NCBI RefSeq assembly: GCF_001692325.1 | Contig: NZ_LXKN01000046.1 | Span: 124,001-188,000 of the forward strand | DNA length: 64,000 bases | Direction: 5' to 3' | DNA from: Rhizobium sp. AC27/96 | Lineage (GTDB): Bacteria; Pseudomonadota; Alphaproteobacteria; Rhizobiales; Rhizobiaceae | Shown: positions 44,229 through 53,459 of the stretch, piece after piece | Numbering within the stretch: position 1 is the first letter of the stretch | Layout of the letters: each line of letters begins with the position of its first letter | Translations under genes and position numbers: made by a program | The notes under the pieces: generated by a model | The model's input: the letters and a program-made list of their open reading frames with translations, nothing else | Told to the model about the DNA's origin: nothing | Databases searched by the model: none

Positions 44229-45725
44229 ATGTCCGATACGACCCAATCCCCAACAAACACCCAGAAACTTTCGCTGGGAGTGGCGCTTGCAATCATCTTC
44301 GGCGTGACGCTCTGGCGTGTGCTCATGCTGCTCGCCAACAGGACCGACCTCTTCGTCGACGAGGCGCAATACTGGTTCTGGGGCCAGAACCTGGATTTCG
44401 GCTATTATTCCAAGCCGCCGATGATCGCCTGGGTCATCCGCTTCTTCAATACGATCTCGGGATCGGACTCGACCTTCTGGATCCGCCTGTCCGCACCGCT
44501 TTTCCATCTCGCGACGGCACTTATGCTGATCTGCACGACACGGCGGCTGTTCGATGACGAGACAGGGCGCGAGATCGCTCCCTGGGCCGGCGTGATCTTC
44601 ATCACCCTGCCGGCTGCCTCGCTTTCGGCCGTGCTGGTGTCGACCGACACGATCCAGATCCTGTTTATCACGATCGCCATCTGGGCCTTCATCGGCTTGA
44701 CCAGGCGCTCGTCCATTTCCGAAGCGCTGATCCTCGGCATCAGCCTCGGCCTTGCCTTCATGACGAAATACTCCGTGCTCTTCCTGTTGCCGGGAGTGGG
44801 CATTGCCATGCTGACGCTGCGCTCGGCGCGGATCGCCTGGCGGGACGTCGTCATCGCAGCCATCATTGGCGCCATCGTCGTTGCGCCCAATCTCTGGTGG
44901 AACCTGACGCATGGCGCGGCAACCGTAAAGCACACCGAAAGCATTGCCCAATGGAGCACGGGCACTGGCGGGACGAGCCTGCTGAAGCATGTGCTCAATG
45001 GGCTCGAGTTCGCCGGGGCACAGTTCGGCGTCGTCGGACCGGTGGTGTTCTACGCTCTCTTGTGGGCGACATGGCGGCTGATCCGTGGACAGGGCGATGA
45101 CAGGGAAAAGCTGCTGTTCTGGCTATCCATGCCGGTGGTGATCCTGATCACGCTGCAGGCCCTCTTCGCCAAGGCCTATGCCAACTGGGCGGTTTCCGCC
45201 TATGCCGCAGGCACAATCCTCGCCGTCTTGCTGCTCTACCGCCTGACGAAGAAAGGGCTGATGACCTCCCTGATCATCGGGGCAGTCGTCGCCTTCGTCA
45301 TTCCGGTGCTGACGGTCTTCGCTCTCGATATCAAATTGCCGAACGGCGATCTTGTGATGAAGCGCTATGTCGGCCGCAGCATCATAAGCCAGGAAATCGC
45401 CGACATCGCCACGACGGCAAACACAGCGGACATCGTATCCCCGGACCGCGATATCATTGCCGATCTGTTCTATACGCTGAAGGGCGCGCCGTTCCGGATC
45501 TATGCCCGCAATTTCGGCGGCTTTCCCAAGAGCTATTACGAGCAGAATTTCTCTCTGCCGGCCGATGTGACCGGCCCGGTGCTGTTCGTCGACAACGATC
45601 CGATCACCTGCCCCGAGGGTCAGGCCGAGCTCATCAAGAGCTGGTCGCCCCCCTTCGGCGACATGAAGGGCAAAACCCTCTATGCCTATCGCGTGCCGGC
45701 AAGCTGTCTGGCGCCGAAACCCTGA
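44229..45725 (+). CDS. Membrane glycosyltransferase, GT39/ArnT-like (PMT_2)
   Basis: 498 residues with about ten hydrophobic segments and, in the first periplasmic loop, the family motif DLFVDEAQYWFWGQNLDFGYYSKPPM (split), where the DE pair is catalytic in ArnT/PMT-type enzymes. C-terminal region soluble. Such enzymes move a sugar from a polyprenyl phosphate to lipid A or another acceptor on the periplasmic side. Substrate unknown. It stands alone between the che operon and secDF. Confidence 0.85.
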   Translation: MSDTTQSPTNTQKLSLGVALAIIFGVTLWRVLMLLANRTDLFVDEAQYWFWGQNLDFGYYSKPPMIAWVIRFFNTISGSDSTFWIRLSAPLFHLATALMLICTTRRLFDDETGREIAPWAGVIFITLPAASLSAVLVSTDTIQILFITIAIWAFIGLTRRSSISEALILGISLGLAFMTKYSVLFLLPGVGIAMLTLRSARIAWRDVVIAAIIGAIVVAPNLWWNLTHGAATVKHTESIAQWSTGTGGTSLLKHVLNGLEFAGAQFGVVGPVVFYALLWATWRLIRGQGDDREKLLFWLSMPVVILITLQALFAKAYANWAVSAYAAGTILAVLLLYRLTKKGLMTSLIIGAVVAFVIPVLTVFALDIKLPNGDLVMKRYVGRSIISQEIADIATTANTADIVSPDRDIIADLFYTLKGAPFRIYARNFGGFPKSYYEQNFSLPADVTGPVLFVDNDPITCPEGQAELIKSWSPPFGDMKGKTLYAYRVPASCLAPKP

Positions 45726-45886
45726 TCCTTGAGCGGGGTAACGCGCGAAGAAATCGCACCGGGACGGTTGACCGGCTCGCACAAGTGCAGCATGACAGGC
45801 CGTACTATGAAGACGCTAGGCGTCCTGATATCATGACCGAACCGCCGGAATTCGAACCGGCAGAGGAATAAAGGCATCTTTTACCG

Positions 45887-46306
45887 TTGAGCCCGCTCGA
45901 ATTCGGCGCCGCCGACAGCGAAGATAAGGACGACAGGACGCACCGCGCCGGAGCGCGCGTGATTGCCTCCCTGTTCCTCGCCTTCTTCGCCTATCTCGGG
46001 CTGGCGTTAGGCGGCGGCATCAATCTTGCCGCTCGCTCGGATGCGGATGCGCTTTCTTCCGGCAAGGACAATCAGCCGCTTTACCTTTCGCTGCGCGATC
46101 CGGTCCGCGGCACGGTGGTCGCCGATCGCACGGCGCTGCCGAAAGCCACCTGGCATGATATCGGCCCCGCGACGCTCGCGGCCGCTCCATCGTTCCCGCT
46201 TCTCATCGATCTCTGGCAGCCGCGCGATCGCAGCGACGTAACGCAGCCTGAAACACTGGCGTTTCGCGCCTATCTCGCCCGCGCCCCGCCGGTCGGCCTC
46301 ATCTGA
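45887..46306 (+). CDS. Small hypothetical membrane-anchored protein
   Basis: 139 residues from TTG 45887; the start is uncertain. One hydrophobic segment (about 25-45, VIASLFLAFFAYLGLALGGG) then a periplasmic-type tail with DPVRGTVVADRTALPKATW. No family recognised. It precedes secDF on the same strand by 94 bp, and coding character is moderate. Confidence 0.45.
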   Translation: MSPLEFGAADSEDKDDRTHRAGARVIASLFLAFFAYLGLALGGGINLAARSDADALSSGKDNQPLYLSLRDPVRGTVVADRTALPKATWHDIGPATLAAAPSFPLLIDLWQPRDRSDVTQPETLAFRAYLARAPPVGLI

Positions 46307-46400
46307 CCGGTTAACGCGCCCTTTGGCGCATTCCCCGACATGACCTACGTCCGCCAGCGGCCCGACCGCCGGCATAAGTGTATTTCCAAGGATAATACCC

Positions 46401-48959
46401 ATGCGCACTTCACCATGGCTGGTGGCACTCTACTCGGTGATCATCGTGCTTGGCTTTCTCATCGCCTTGCCGAACGTCCTTCCGCAGTCCGCTCTCAGCA
46501 AAGTCCCAAACTGGCTACCGCATAGCCAGGTACCCCTCGGCCTCGACCTTCGCGGCGGCTCATACCTCGTCCTCGAAGTCGACGAGAAGGATCTGACCAA
46601 CGGCCGGCTGCAATCGCTGCAGCAGGATTCGCGCCGCGTTCTGCGCGACAAGAACATCCAGACCCGCTCGATCGTCCGCAACGGCAACCAGGTCGTCGTT
46701 ACGCTGACCGATCCCACGCAGAGCGGCGATGCGGTGACGCAGCTGCAGACGCTTGCCAATACGGTCACCTCAGGCCTCTCCGCCGGGCAGTCCGACCTGA
46801 CGATCGCCCCGAACGGCGGCACGATCACCATGTCCTTCTCGCAGGCCGGCATCGCCAGCAATGTCGATTCCGCCGTCCAGCAGAGCCTTGAAGTCATCCG
46901 CAAGCGCGTCGACCAGGTGGGCGTTGCCGAACCGACCATCCAGCGTGTTGGCCCGAACCGCGTTCTCGTGCAGCTTCCGGGCGCACAGGACCCCTCGCGC
47001 CTGCGCGAACTGCTCGGTTCGACCGCGAAGATGTCCTTCCACCTGCTTGCCGACAATGCAGATCCGAACAATCCCGGCCCCGGCGTCACCATCCTCAAGG
47101 ACGAGCAGGGCAACAGCTATCCGGTTCTCGACCGTATCGAACTGTCCGGCGACCGCCTGACCGACGCCCGCGTCAGCTTCGATCCGAACACGCATGAGCC
47201 GCTCGTCACCTTCCGCTTCGACAGCGCCGGCGCCAATCGCTTTGCGGAAATCACCCGCGAAAATGTCGGCAAGCCCTTCGCCATCGTGCTCGACAACAAG
47301 GTGCTGAGCGCGCCGAATATCCGCGAGCCGATCACCGGTGGTTCGGGCCAGATTTCCGGCAACTTCACCGCCGACAGTGCCACCACGCTTGCAGCCCTGC
47401 TGCGCGCCGGTGCGCTTCCGGCCAAGCTGACCGTCATCGAAGAACGCACCGTGGGTGCCGACCTTGGCGCTGATGCGATCCAGAAGGGCATCTATAGCGG
47501 CCTGGTCGGCTTCGTCCTGGTTGCCGCCTTCATCTTCGTGCTCTACGGCACCTGGGGCATCCTCGCGAATGTGGCACTGCTCATTCACACGGTCCTGACC
47601 TTCTCGGCCTTGACGCTGGTCGGCGCCACGTTGACGCTGCCCGGTATCGCCGGCATCGTGCTTGGTATCGGCCTTGCGGTCGATGCCAACGTTCTCATCA
47701 ACGAGCGTATCCGCGAAGAAACCCGCAAGGGCCGCGGCGCCTTCGCCGCCATCGATAACGGCTTCAAGAAGGCCTATTCGACGATTATCGACGGCAACAT
47801 GACGGCCCTGATCGCGGCCGCCATCCTGTTCTACTTCGGCTCCGGCCCGGTTCGCGGCTTTGCCGTCACCATGGGTCTCGGCCTCATCATCTCGATGTTC
47901 ACCTCCGTTGCCTTCGTACGTGTCGTGATGATCGCCATCACCCGTCGCCGCAAGTTCAAGGTGATCAACATCAGGCCGCTGATCCCCTTCAGCCCCTATG
48001 ACAAGCACATCCAGTTCATGAAGGCCCGCTTCTTTGGCATCACCGTTTCGGCGATCCTCTCGCTCGCCTCGGTCGTGCTGTTCTTCCATCCGGGCCTCAA
48101 CTACGGCGTCGACTTCCGTGGCGGCATCCAGATGTCGGTCAAGACCAAGGACGCGGCCGATCTGGCGACCTTCCGCGAGGGTCTGAACACGCTCGGCCTC
48201 GGCGAAATCGCGCTGCAGACCTTCGGCGATAACAACAGCCTCCTCGTCCGCGCCCAGCGCCAGGACGGCGGTGAAGAAGCGCAGACCGCCGCGGTGACCA
48301 AGCTCAAGGCCGAAATCGCCAAGATCGACCCGACCGCGACCGTTGAAGGCACCGATGTCATCGGCCCGAAGGTTTCGGGCGAGCTTGCCCAGGCCGGCAT
48401 CCTGTCGGTCGTGATCGCCAGCCTCGCGATGCTGTTCTACATCTGGTATCGCTTCGAATGGCCGTTCGCGGTCGGCGCCATCATCACGCTGATACTCGAC
48501 GTCACCAAGGCGATCGGCTTCTTCGCGATCACCGGCCTCGATTTCAACCTGACGGCCATCGCCGCGATCCTGACGCTCGTGGGATATTCGGTGAACGACA
48601 AGGTCGTGGTCTATGACCGCATGCGAGAAAACATGCGGCTCTTCAAGTCGATGCCGCTGCGCGAGATCATCGACAGGTCGATCAACGAGACCCTGGCGCG
48701 AAGCCTCTATACCAATGCCACCGCCTTCCTGGCGCTGGTGCCGATGGCGATCTGGGGCGGCAGCGCCGTCTCCAGCTTCGCGATCCCGATGGTGTTCGGC
48801 ATTCTTGTCGCCGGCGCCTCATCGATCTTCATCGCAGCGCCGATCCTGCTGTTCCTCGGCGACTGGCGCCGTCGCCATGCCAAGCCCGCCGCCAATGATG
48901 CGGCGCCGACAGACGGCAAGTCGGGCAAGGGTAACAAGCAGATCCCGGCTGCCGAATAA
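46401..48959 (+). CDS. secDF: Fused protein translocase subunit SecDF
   Basis: 852 residues, SecD and SecF in one chain. SecD half: N-terminal membrane helix, GLDLRGGSYLVLEVDEKDL, RIREETRKGRGAFAAIDNGF, six-helix block. SecF half begins near residue 535 with the motif NYGVDFRGGIQMSV and ends with membrane helices (ITGLDFNLTAIAAILTLVGY, SVNDKVVVYDRMRE). Uses the proton gradient to pull exported proteins across the inner membrane. Fusion occurs in several lineages, including some rhizobia. Confidence 0.95.
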   Translation: MRTSPWLVALYSVIIVLGFLIALPNVLPQSALSKVPNWLPHSQVPLGLDLRGGSYLVLEVDEKDLTNGRLQSLQQDSRRVLRDKNIQTRSIVRNGNQVVVTLTDPTQSGDAVTQLQTLANTVTSGLSAGQSDLTIAPNGGTITMSFSQAGIASNVDSAVQQSLEVIRKRVDQVGVAEPTIQRVGPNRVLVQLPGAQDPSRLRELLGSTAKMSFHLLADNADPNNPGPGVTILKDEQGNSYPVLDRIELSGDRLTDARVSFDPNTHEPLVTFRFDSAGANRFAEITRENVGKPFAIVLDNKVLSAPNIREPITGGSGQISGNFTADSATTLAALLRAGALPAKLTVIEERTVGADLGADAIQKGIYSGLVGFVLVAAFIFVLYGTWGILANVALLIHTVLTFSALTLVGATLTLPGIAGIVLGIGLAVDANVLINERIREETRKGRGAFAAIDNGFKKAYSTIIDGNMTALIAAAILFYFGSGPVRGFAVTMGLGLIISMFTSVAFVRVVMIAITRRRKFKVINIRPLIPFSPYDKHIQFMKARFFGITVSAILSLASVVLFFHPGLNYGVDFRGGIQMSVKTKDAADLATFREGLNTLGLGEIALQTFGDNNSLLVRAQRQDGGEEAQTAAVTKLKAEIAKIDPTATVEGTDVIGPKVSGELAQAGILSVVIASLAMLFYIWYRFEWPFAVGAIITLILDVTKAIGFFAITGLDFNLTAIAAILTLVGYSVNDKVVVYDRMRENMRLFKSMPLREIIDRSINETLARSLYTNATAFLALVPMAIWGGSAVSSFAIPMVFGILVAGASSIFIAAPILLFLGDWRRRHAKPAANDAAPTDGKSGKGNKQIPAAE

Positions 48960-48980
48960 TCGGCGAATGGATTGAAAAGG

Positions 48981-49005
48981 GACATGCCCGGTCGCCGGGC
49001 ATGTC
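48981..49005. terminator. Terminator hairpin between secDF and the convergent SMP-30 gene
   Basis: Perfect 11-bp stem (48981-48991 with 48995-49005, TCG loop). On the minus strand it is followed by CCTTTTCAAT. On the plus strand no T run follows. It most likely ends the minus-strand gene and possibly both. Confidence 0.75.
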
Positions 49006-49034
49006 CGCCAGCTACCCTGAGAAATTGGGCCGTT

Positions 49035-49910
49035 CTACGAAACGGACGGCATATGCAGTGGCAGCCCCGGACGCGGCGCCGTTATCTTCTCAACGACACC
49101 GTTTTCCTGCTCGCTGACGAGCAAATGCTTGCCATCGACGGTGAAGGCGATATTGCCTGGCCGTGTGCCGTTCGTGCGGATATGGCCCGCCATTTTACCG
49201 TCTGCATCGACCAGCGAAATCTCTCCCAGCCCATACATGGCGCAATAGAGCGTGCCGCTGCGGTCGAAGGCAAGGCCGGACGGCCCGCGCAGCACGTTGA
49301 TGGCAGGCGATGTCATCGACTGGGCAAAAAGCTCCTGCCGGCCGCCGATGATCTGGCGGTGGATTTTTCCGGTCAGTGTCTCGCTGTAGTAAAGCAGTCC
49401 ATCGGCATCGAAAGCCAGGCCACTTGCAAGAAGCAGGCCTGCGGCCAGGACCCTGATGACCCTGCCCTCGGCAGGATCGATCTGATAGACGCAGCCATTA
49501 TAGGCCGCCTTGAAGAAATCGGGATGGATATGGCCGCCTTCGAGCAAGTCATCGAGGCGAATGCCGGAATCGGTCATGTAAAGAAGGCCGTCAGGCCCGA
49601 AGGCGAGAGCATTGGGATGAAGGAACGGGCCATCAGCGCTGCCTTCGATCACCTGCAACACACGCCCCTGCGGCGACACCCGGACAAGGGAATTCTCCGG
49701 ACCGTCCGCGACCCAGAAGCATCCGTCTCCATCGATCGCGATCCCGGTCGGGCTCCCACCGATCCGGCAGATTTCCTGATAAGCACCGCTCGTGTCGAAA
49801 AGTTTCAGACAGCGACGGCTCGCATCCATCTCCACGAGCGCGAAGCGCCCGTCCGGCAAAGCCACCAATCCGCTAGGCAGACGCAGCCCAGTGGCAATCG
49901 TTTCGTTCAT
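49035..49910 (-). CDS. SMP-30/gluconolactonase-family protein
   Basis: 291 residues reading as a six-bladed beta-propeller with repeated blade ends (GSPTGIAIDGDGCFWVADG, HPNALAFGPDGLLYMTDSG, SGLAFDADGLLYYSETLTG, GPSGLAFDRSGTLYCAM, then PGNIAFTVDGKHLLVSE). The SMP-30 family hydrolyses sugar lactones; metal residues (Glu, Asn, Asp) fit in outline. No signal peptide. Substrate unknown. It converges with secDF. Confidence 0.8.
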   Translation of the reverse strand: MNETIATGLRLPSGLVALPDGRFALVEMDASRRCLKLFDTSGAYQEICRIGGSPTGIAIDGDGCFWVADGPENSLVRVSPQGRVLQVIEGSADGPFLHPNALAFGPDGLLYMTDSGIRLDDLLEGGHIHPDFFKAAYNGCVYQIDPAEGRVIRVLAAGLLLASGLAFDADGLLYYSETLTGKIHRQIIGGRQELFAQSMTSPAINVLRGPSGLAFDRSGTLYCAMYGLGEISLVDADGKMAGHIRTNGTRPGNIAFTVDGKHLLVSEQENGVVEKITAPRPGLPLHMPSVS

Positions 49911-50186
49911 GTCGTGAAGCCTTCATTCTACGCACTACGCGAATCCCCAAAAACTCAAATTGCCGCGCCAAAATGATACATAAGCACGAAGAAAGTCATT
50001 TTCGAGCCGGCCTCTCATGAATCCGGATAAGATTATTGCGCGAAAAGTCACATCTGCGTGCAGATCGGCCAAGCTTGACACGCTCAAGCGATTCGGAACA
50101 TCCATAGAACGTCCGGATCATTTCGCCCATGCGATTCGTCGCGGATTGCGCCTGGCGCCCTTTATCCGACGCATTCGGGAGAGTTC

Positions 50187-52256
50187 ATGACCGCGGCCTA
50201 TCTGGAAAAGCTGAACCCGGAGCAGCGACTGGCAGTCGAGCACGGCACGACGACCGGCAACGGCCATGTCGCCGGTCCATTGCTTGTCATTGCCGGGGCC
50301 GGTTCGGGCAAGACAAATACGCTTGCCCATCGCGTCGCGCATCTCATCGTCAAAGGCGCCGATCCGCGCCGCATCCTGCTGATGACCTTCTCGCGCCGGG
50401 CCGCTGCCGAAATGGGCCGCCGTGTCGAACGGATCTGTCGCGAAGTACTCGGCACCAATGCGGGCGTCACCGCCGATGCGCTTGCCTGGAGCGGCACATT
50501 CCATGGCATCGGCGCGCGGCTTTTGCGGGATTATGCCGAGCAGATCGGGCTCGACCCGGCCTTCACCATCCATGACCGGGAAGACAGCGCCGACCTGCTG
50601 AACCTCGCGCGCCACGATCTCGGATTTTCCAAGCTGGAAAGCCGCTTTCCGACCAAGGCGACATGCCTTTCCATCTATTCGCGATCGGTCAATTCGGAAG
50701 CCCCGCTTGCGGAGATGTTGCGCGACTTCTTTCCCTGGTGCGCCACCTGGGAACCGCAGCTACGCGATCTCTTCACCGCCTATGTCGAAGCCAAGCAGGC
50801 GCAGAATGTGCTCGATTACGACGACTTGCTGCTCTACTGGGCGCATATGCTGCAGGAGCCGCTGATCGCCGAGGACATTGGCAGCCGTTTCGACCATGTG
50901 CTCGTCGACGAATATCAGGACACCAACCGGCTGCAATCGTCGATCCTGCTGGCGTTGAAGCCAGACGGCCATGGGCTGACCGTCGTCGGTGACGATGCGC
51001 AGTCGATCTATTCCTTCCGGGCGGCGACGGTGCGCAATATTCTCGATTTCCCGCAAGCCTTCACGCCTGCCGCCGACATCGTGACGCTCGACCGCAACTA
51101 TCGCTCGACGCAGCCGATCCTCGCCGCCGCCAATGCCGTGATCGACCTTGCCTCGGAGCGCTTCACCAAGAACCTGCGCACCGAACGCCAAAGCGTCGAG
51201 CGCCCGCGGCTGGTGACGGTGCGCGACGAAAGCGATCAGGCTCGTTTTGTCGCCGATCAGGTGCTGGAAAATCGCGAGGGCGGCGCCAGGCTGAAGCAGC
51301 AGGCGGTGCTGTTTCGCACCTCAAGTCACAGCGGGCCGCTGGAAGTGGAGCTCACCCGTCGCAACATTCCCTTCGTCAAATTCGGCGGGCTGAAGTTTCT
51401 CGACAGCGCCCATGTCAAGGACATGCTGGCGGCGCTGCGCTTCGCCCAGAACCCGCGCGACCGGGTGGCTGGCTTCCGGCTGATGCAGCTTCTGCCCGGC
51501 GTCGGCCCCTCCACAGCGCAACGCGTGCTCGACCAGATCGGCGACGCGGCAAGCCCGATCACGGCGCTCACCGAGCTGCCTGCCCCACCCCGCACCGGAG
51601 ACGACTGGACTGCATTCGTGGAGACGATGCGCGAGGTCAAAAGCGGCAAGGCGGGATGGCCGGCGGAAATCGGGCTGGTTCGGCAATGGTACGAGCCGCA
51701 TCTGGAGCGTGCACATGAGGATGCGGCGACACGCCAGGCGGACCTTGTCCAGCTCGAGCAGATCGCCGCCGGCTACGGCTCGCGGGAACGCTTCCTCACC
51801 GAACTCACACTCGATCCACCTGACGCCACCAGCGACCAGGCCGGCGTGCCTTTGCTTGACGAGGACTATCTGATCCTGTCGACCATCCATTCGGCCAAAG
51901 GTCAGGAATGGACCAAGGTCTTCATCCTCAATGCCGTCGACGGCTGCATTCCCGCCGATCTCGCCGTCGGATCATCCGCTGAGATCGAAGAGGAACGACG
52001 GCTGCTCTATGTCGCCATGACGCGCGCGAAGGACAATCTCGACCTCGTCATCCCGCAGCGGTTTTTCGTTCATGGCCAGCATGCGCAAGGCGACAGGCAT
52101 GTCTTCGCCTCGCGCACGCGCTTCATTCCGGCGACCTTGCTGCAATTCTTCGAAGTCTGCGGCTGGCCGCAAGCGAAGGCGGAAAGCCCAGCCGCCATTC
52201 GGGCCCGGCAGGTCCGCGTCGACGTCGGCGCGCGCATGCGCGGCATGTGGCGGTGA
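50187..52256 (+). CDS. UvrD/Rep-family ATP-dependent DNA helicase
   Basis: 689 residues, superfamily 1A motifs in order: Q-motif NPEQRLAVEH, Walker A VIAGAGSGKTNTLAHRV, TFSRRAAAEM, motif II LVDEYQDTNRLQ, motif III GDDAQSIYSFRAA, motif IV LDRNYRST, motif V LSTIHSAKGQEW and motif VI YVAMTRAKDNL. A 3'-5' helicase in repair or replication restart, shorter than UvrD and lacking its tail. Not the main uvrD by look; exact subfamily uncertain. Confidence 0.92.
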   Translation: MTAAYLEKLNPEQRLAVEHGTTTGNGHVAGPLLVIAGAGSGKTNTLAHRVAHLIVKGADPRRILLMTFSRRAAAEMGRRVERICREVLGTNAGVTADALAWSGTFHGIGARLLRDYAEQIGLDPAFTIHDREDSADLLNLARHDLGFSKLESRFPTKATCLSIYSRSVNSEAPLAEMLRDFFPWCATWEPQLRDLFTAYVEAKQAQNVLDYDDLLLYWAHMLQEPLIAEDIGSRFDHVLVDEYQDTNRLQSSILLALKPDGHGLTVVGDDAQSIYSFRAATVRNILDFPQAFTPAADIVTLDRNYRSTQPILAAANAVIDLASERFTKNLRTERQSVERPRLVTVRDESDQARFVADQVLENREGGARLKQQAVLFRTSSHSGPLEVELTRRNIPFVKFGGLKFLDSAHVKDMLAALRFAQNPRDRVAGFRLMQLLPGVGPSTAQRVLDQIGDAASPITALTELPAPPRTGDDWTAFVETMREVKSGKAGWPAEIGLVRQWYEPHLERAHEDAATRQADLVQLEQIAAGYGSRERFLTELTLDPPDATSDQAGVPLLDEDYLILSTIHSAKGQEWTKVFILNAVDGCIPADLAVGSSAEIEEERRLLYVAMTRAKDNLDLVIPQRFFVHGQHAQGDRHVFASRTRFIPATLLQFFEVCGWPQAKAESPAAIRARQVRVDVGARMRGMWR

Positions 52257-52287
52257 GCTCTCGTTAGGGTTGTTGCTCGACAAAGGC

Positions 52288-52440
52288 CCCTCACCCTAGC
52301 CCTCTCCCCGCTCGCGGCAGGGCAATTGCGTATGGAACATGCCAGCACTGGTAGCTCCTTCTCCCCTTGGGGAGAAGGGGTTGCGTGGCAACGATGTCAC
52401 CTCATATGCGATTGCCCTACCGCTCGCGGGGGAGAGCGGA
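52288..52440. repeat. Palindromic interspersed repeat mosaic (RIME-like)
   Basis: Two imperfect inverted arms (about 52295-52334 and 52402-52440, both with CTCTCCCC...GCGAGCGG-type core and AGGGCAAT) surround a perfect 10-bp-stem palindrome (52357-52366 with 52369-52378). Matches the build of short palindromic repeats scattered in Rhizobium genomes. Untranslated, between the helicase and the convergent 3-hydroxyisobutyrate dehydrogenase. Confidence 0.7.
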
Positions 52441-52496
52441 CTGCAGCGAAAAACAGCCTGCTCTCGGCCCGATTGAAGCAGCATGGGGCACAAATC

Positions 52497-52524
52497 CCCC
52501 TCTCCCCGCGAGCGGGGAGAGGGG
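52497..52524. repeat. Perfect 13-bp-stem palindrome
   Basis: Stem 52497-52509 with 52512-52524, 2-nt loop; part of the same repeat group as the adjacent mosaic. Lies 32 bp past the stop of the minus-strand dehydrogenase and may also act as a terminator. Confidence 0.7.
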
Positions 52525-52555
52525 CAGCCTTGCGCCACCCAACTACGCAGCGATC

Positions 52556-53437
52556 CTAGTTCGCCTCCCGAAACATCTCGATGATGGCGGAGAAATCACG
52601 ACCGCCATTGCCGAGCTTTTCAAACAGCCCGAAAAGCTGCGCTGCCTCCGCACCCAAAGGCGTCGATGCGCCGCTCGACAGCGCCGCCTCCTGCGACAGG
52701 CGGAGATCCTTCAGCATCAATGCCGCCGAGAAACCGGGCTTGTAGTCGTTGTTGGCCGGCGAGGTCGGCACGGGTCCCGGCACCGGGCAATAGGTGTTGA
52801 TCGACCAGCACTGGCCGGACGAGGTCGAGGCGACATCGAACAAGGCCTGATGCGAGAGGCCGAGCTTTTCGCCGAGCACGAAGGCCTCGCAGACACCGAT
52901 CATCGAAATGCCGAGGATCATGTTGTTGCAGATCTTGGCGGCCTGCCCTGCTCCGGCATCGCCGCAATGGACGATCTTGCGACCCATCACTTCGAGCAAC
53001 GGCTGGGCCGCCGCAAAACTTTCCGGGGAGCCGCCCGCCATGAAGGTCAGCGTGCCCGCCGCCGCGCCGCCCGTGCCACCCGAGACGGGCGCGTCGAGGG
53101 AGAGGCAACCAGCCTCGGCCGCCATGACGTGAGCCTTGCGGGCACTATCGACATCGATGGTAGAGCTGTCGATCAGCAGCGTCCCCTTCGGCACGGAGCG
53201 CAGGATATCCGTCCAGACGGTGAGGACATGCTGGCCCTTGGGCAGCATGGTGACGACCACTTCGGCCTCCGCCAAGGCTTCCGTCAGCACGTTCGCCGCT
53301 TTGATGCCCGCCGCCTCGGCGGCCTTGAGCATGTCATGCGAGAGATCGTAACCGGTGACGGCGTGGCCGGCCTTGACCAGATTGGCGGCCATCGGCCCAC
53401 CCATATTGCCGAGGCCGATGAATGCGATCCGTGTCAT
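52556..53437 (-). CDS. mmsB: 3-hydroxyisobutyrate dehydrogenase
   Basis: 293 residues. Rossmann start ITRIAFIGLGNMGGPMAANL-type (GLGNMGGPMA), substrate motif DAPVSGGTGGAAAGTL, catalytic Lys in GAGQAAKICNN. NAD-dependent oxidation of 3-hydroxyisobutyrate to methylmalonate semialdehyde in valine breakdown. Directly follows the hydrolase gene that makes its substrate (22 bp), a functional pair. Confidence 0.92.
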   Translation of the reverse strand: MTRIAFIGLGNMGGPMAANLVKAGHAVTGYDLSHDMLKAAEAAGIKAANVLTEALAEAEVVVTMLPKGQHVLTVWTDILRSVPKGTLLIDSSTIDVDSARKAHVMAAEAGCLSLDAPVSGGTGGAAAGTLTFMAGGSPESFAAAQPLLEVMGRKIVHCGDAGAGQAAKICNNMILGISMIGVCEAFVLGEKLGLSHQALFDVASTSSGQCWSINTYCPVPGPVPTSPANNDYKPGFSAALMLKDLRLSQEAALSSGASTPLGAEAAQLFGLFEKLGNGGRDFSAIIEMFREAN

Positions 53438-53459
53438 GATTTTCTCCTCCCATGATCCA

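Noticed and set aside
46770..48089. 439-codon minus-strand frame inside secDF
   Set aside because: Antisense of a conserved gene; its product is Asp/Gly/His-rich and unlike any family.
50118..50615. 165-codon minus-strand frame opposite the helicase start
   Set aside because: Antisense to conserved helicase motifs; no support.
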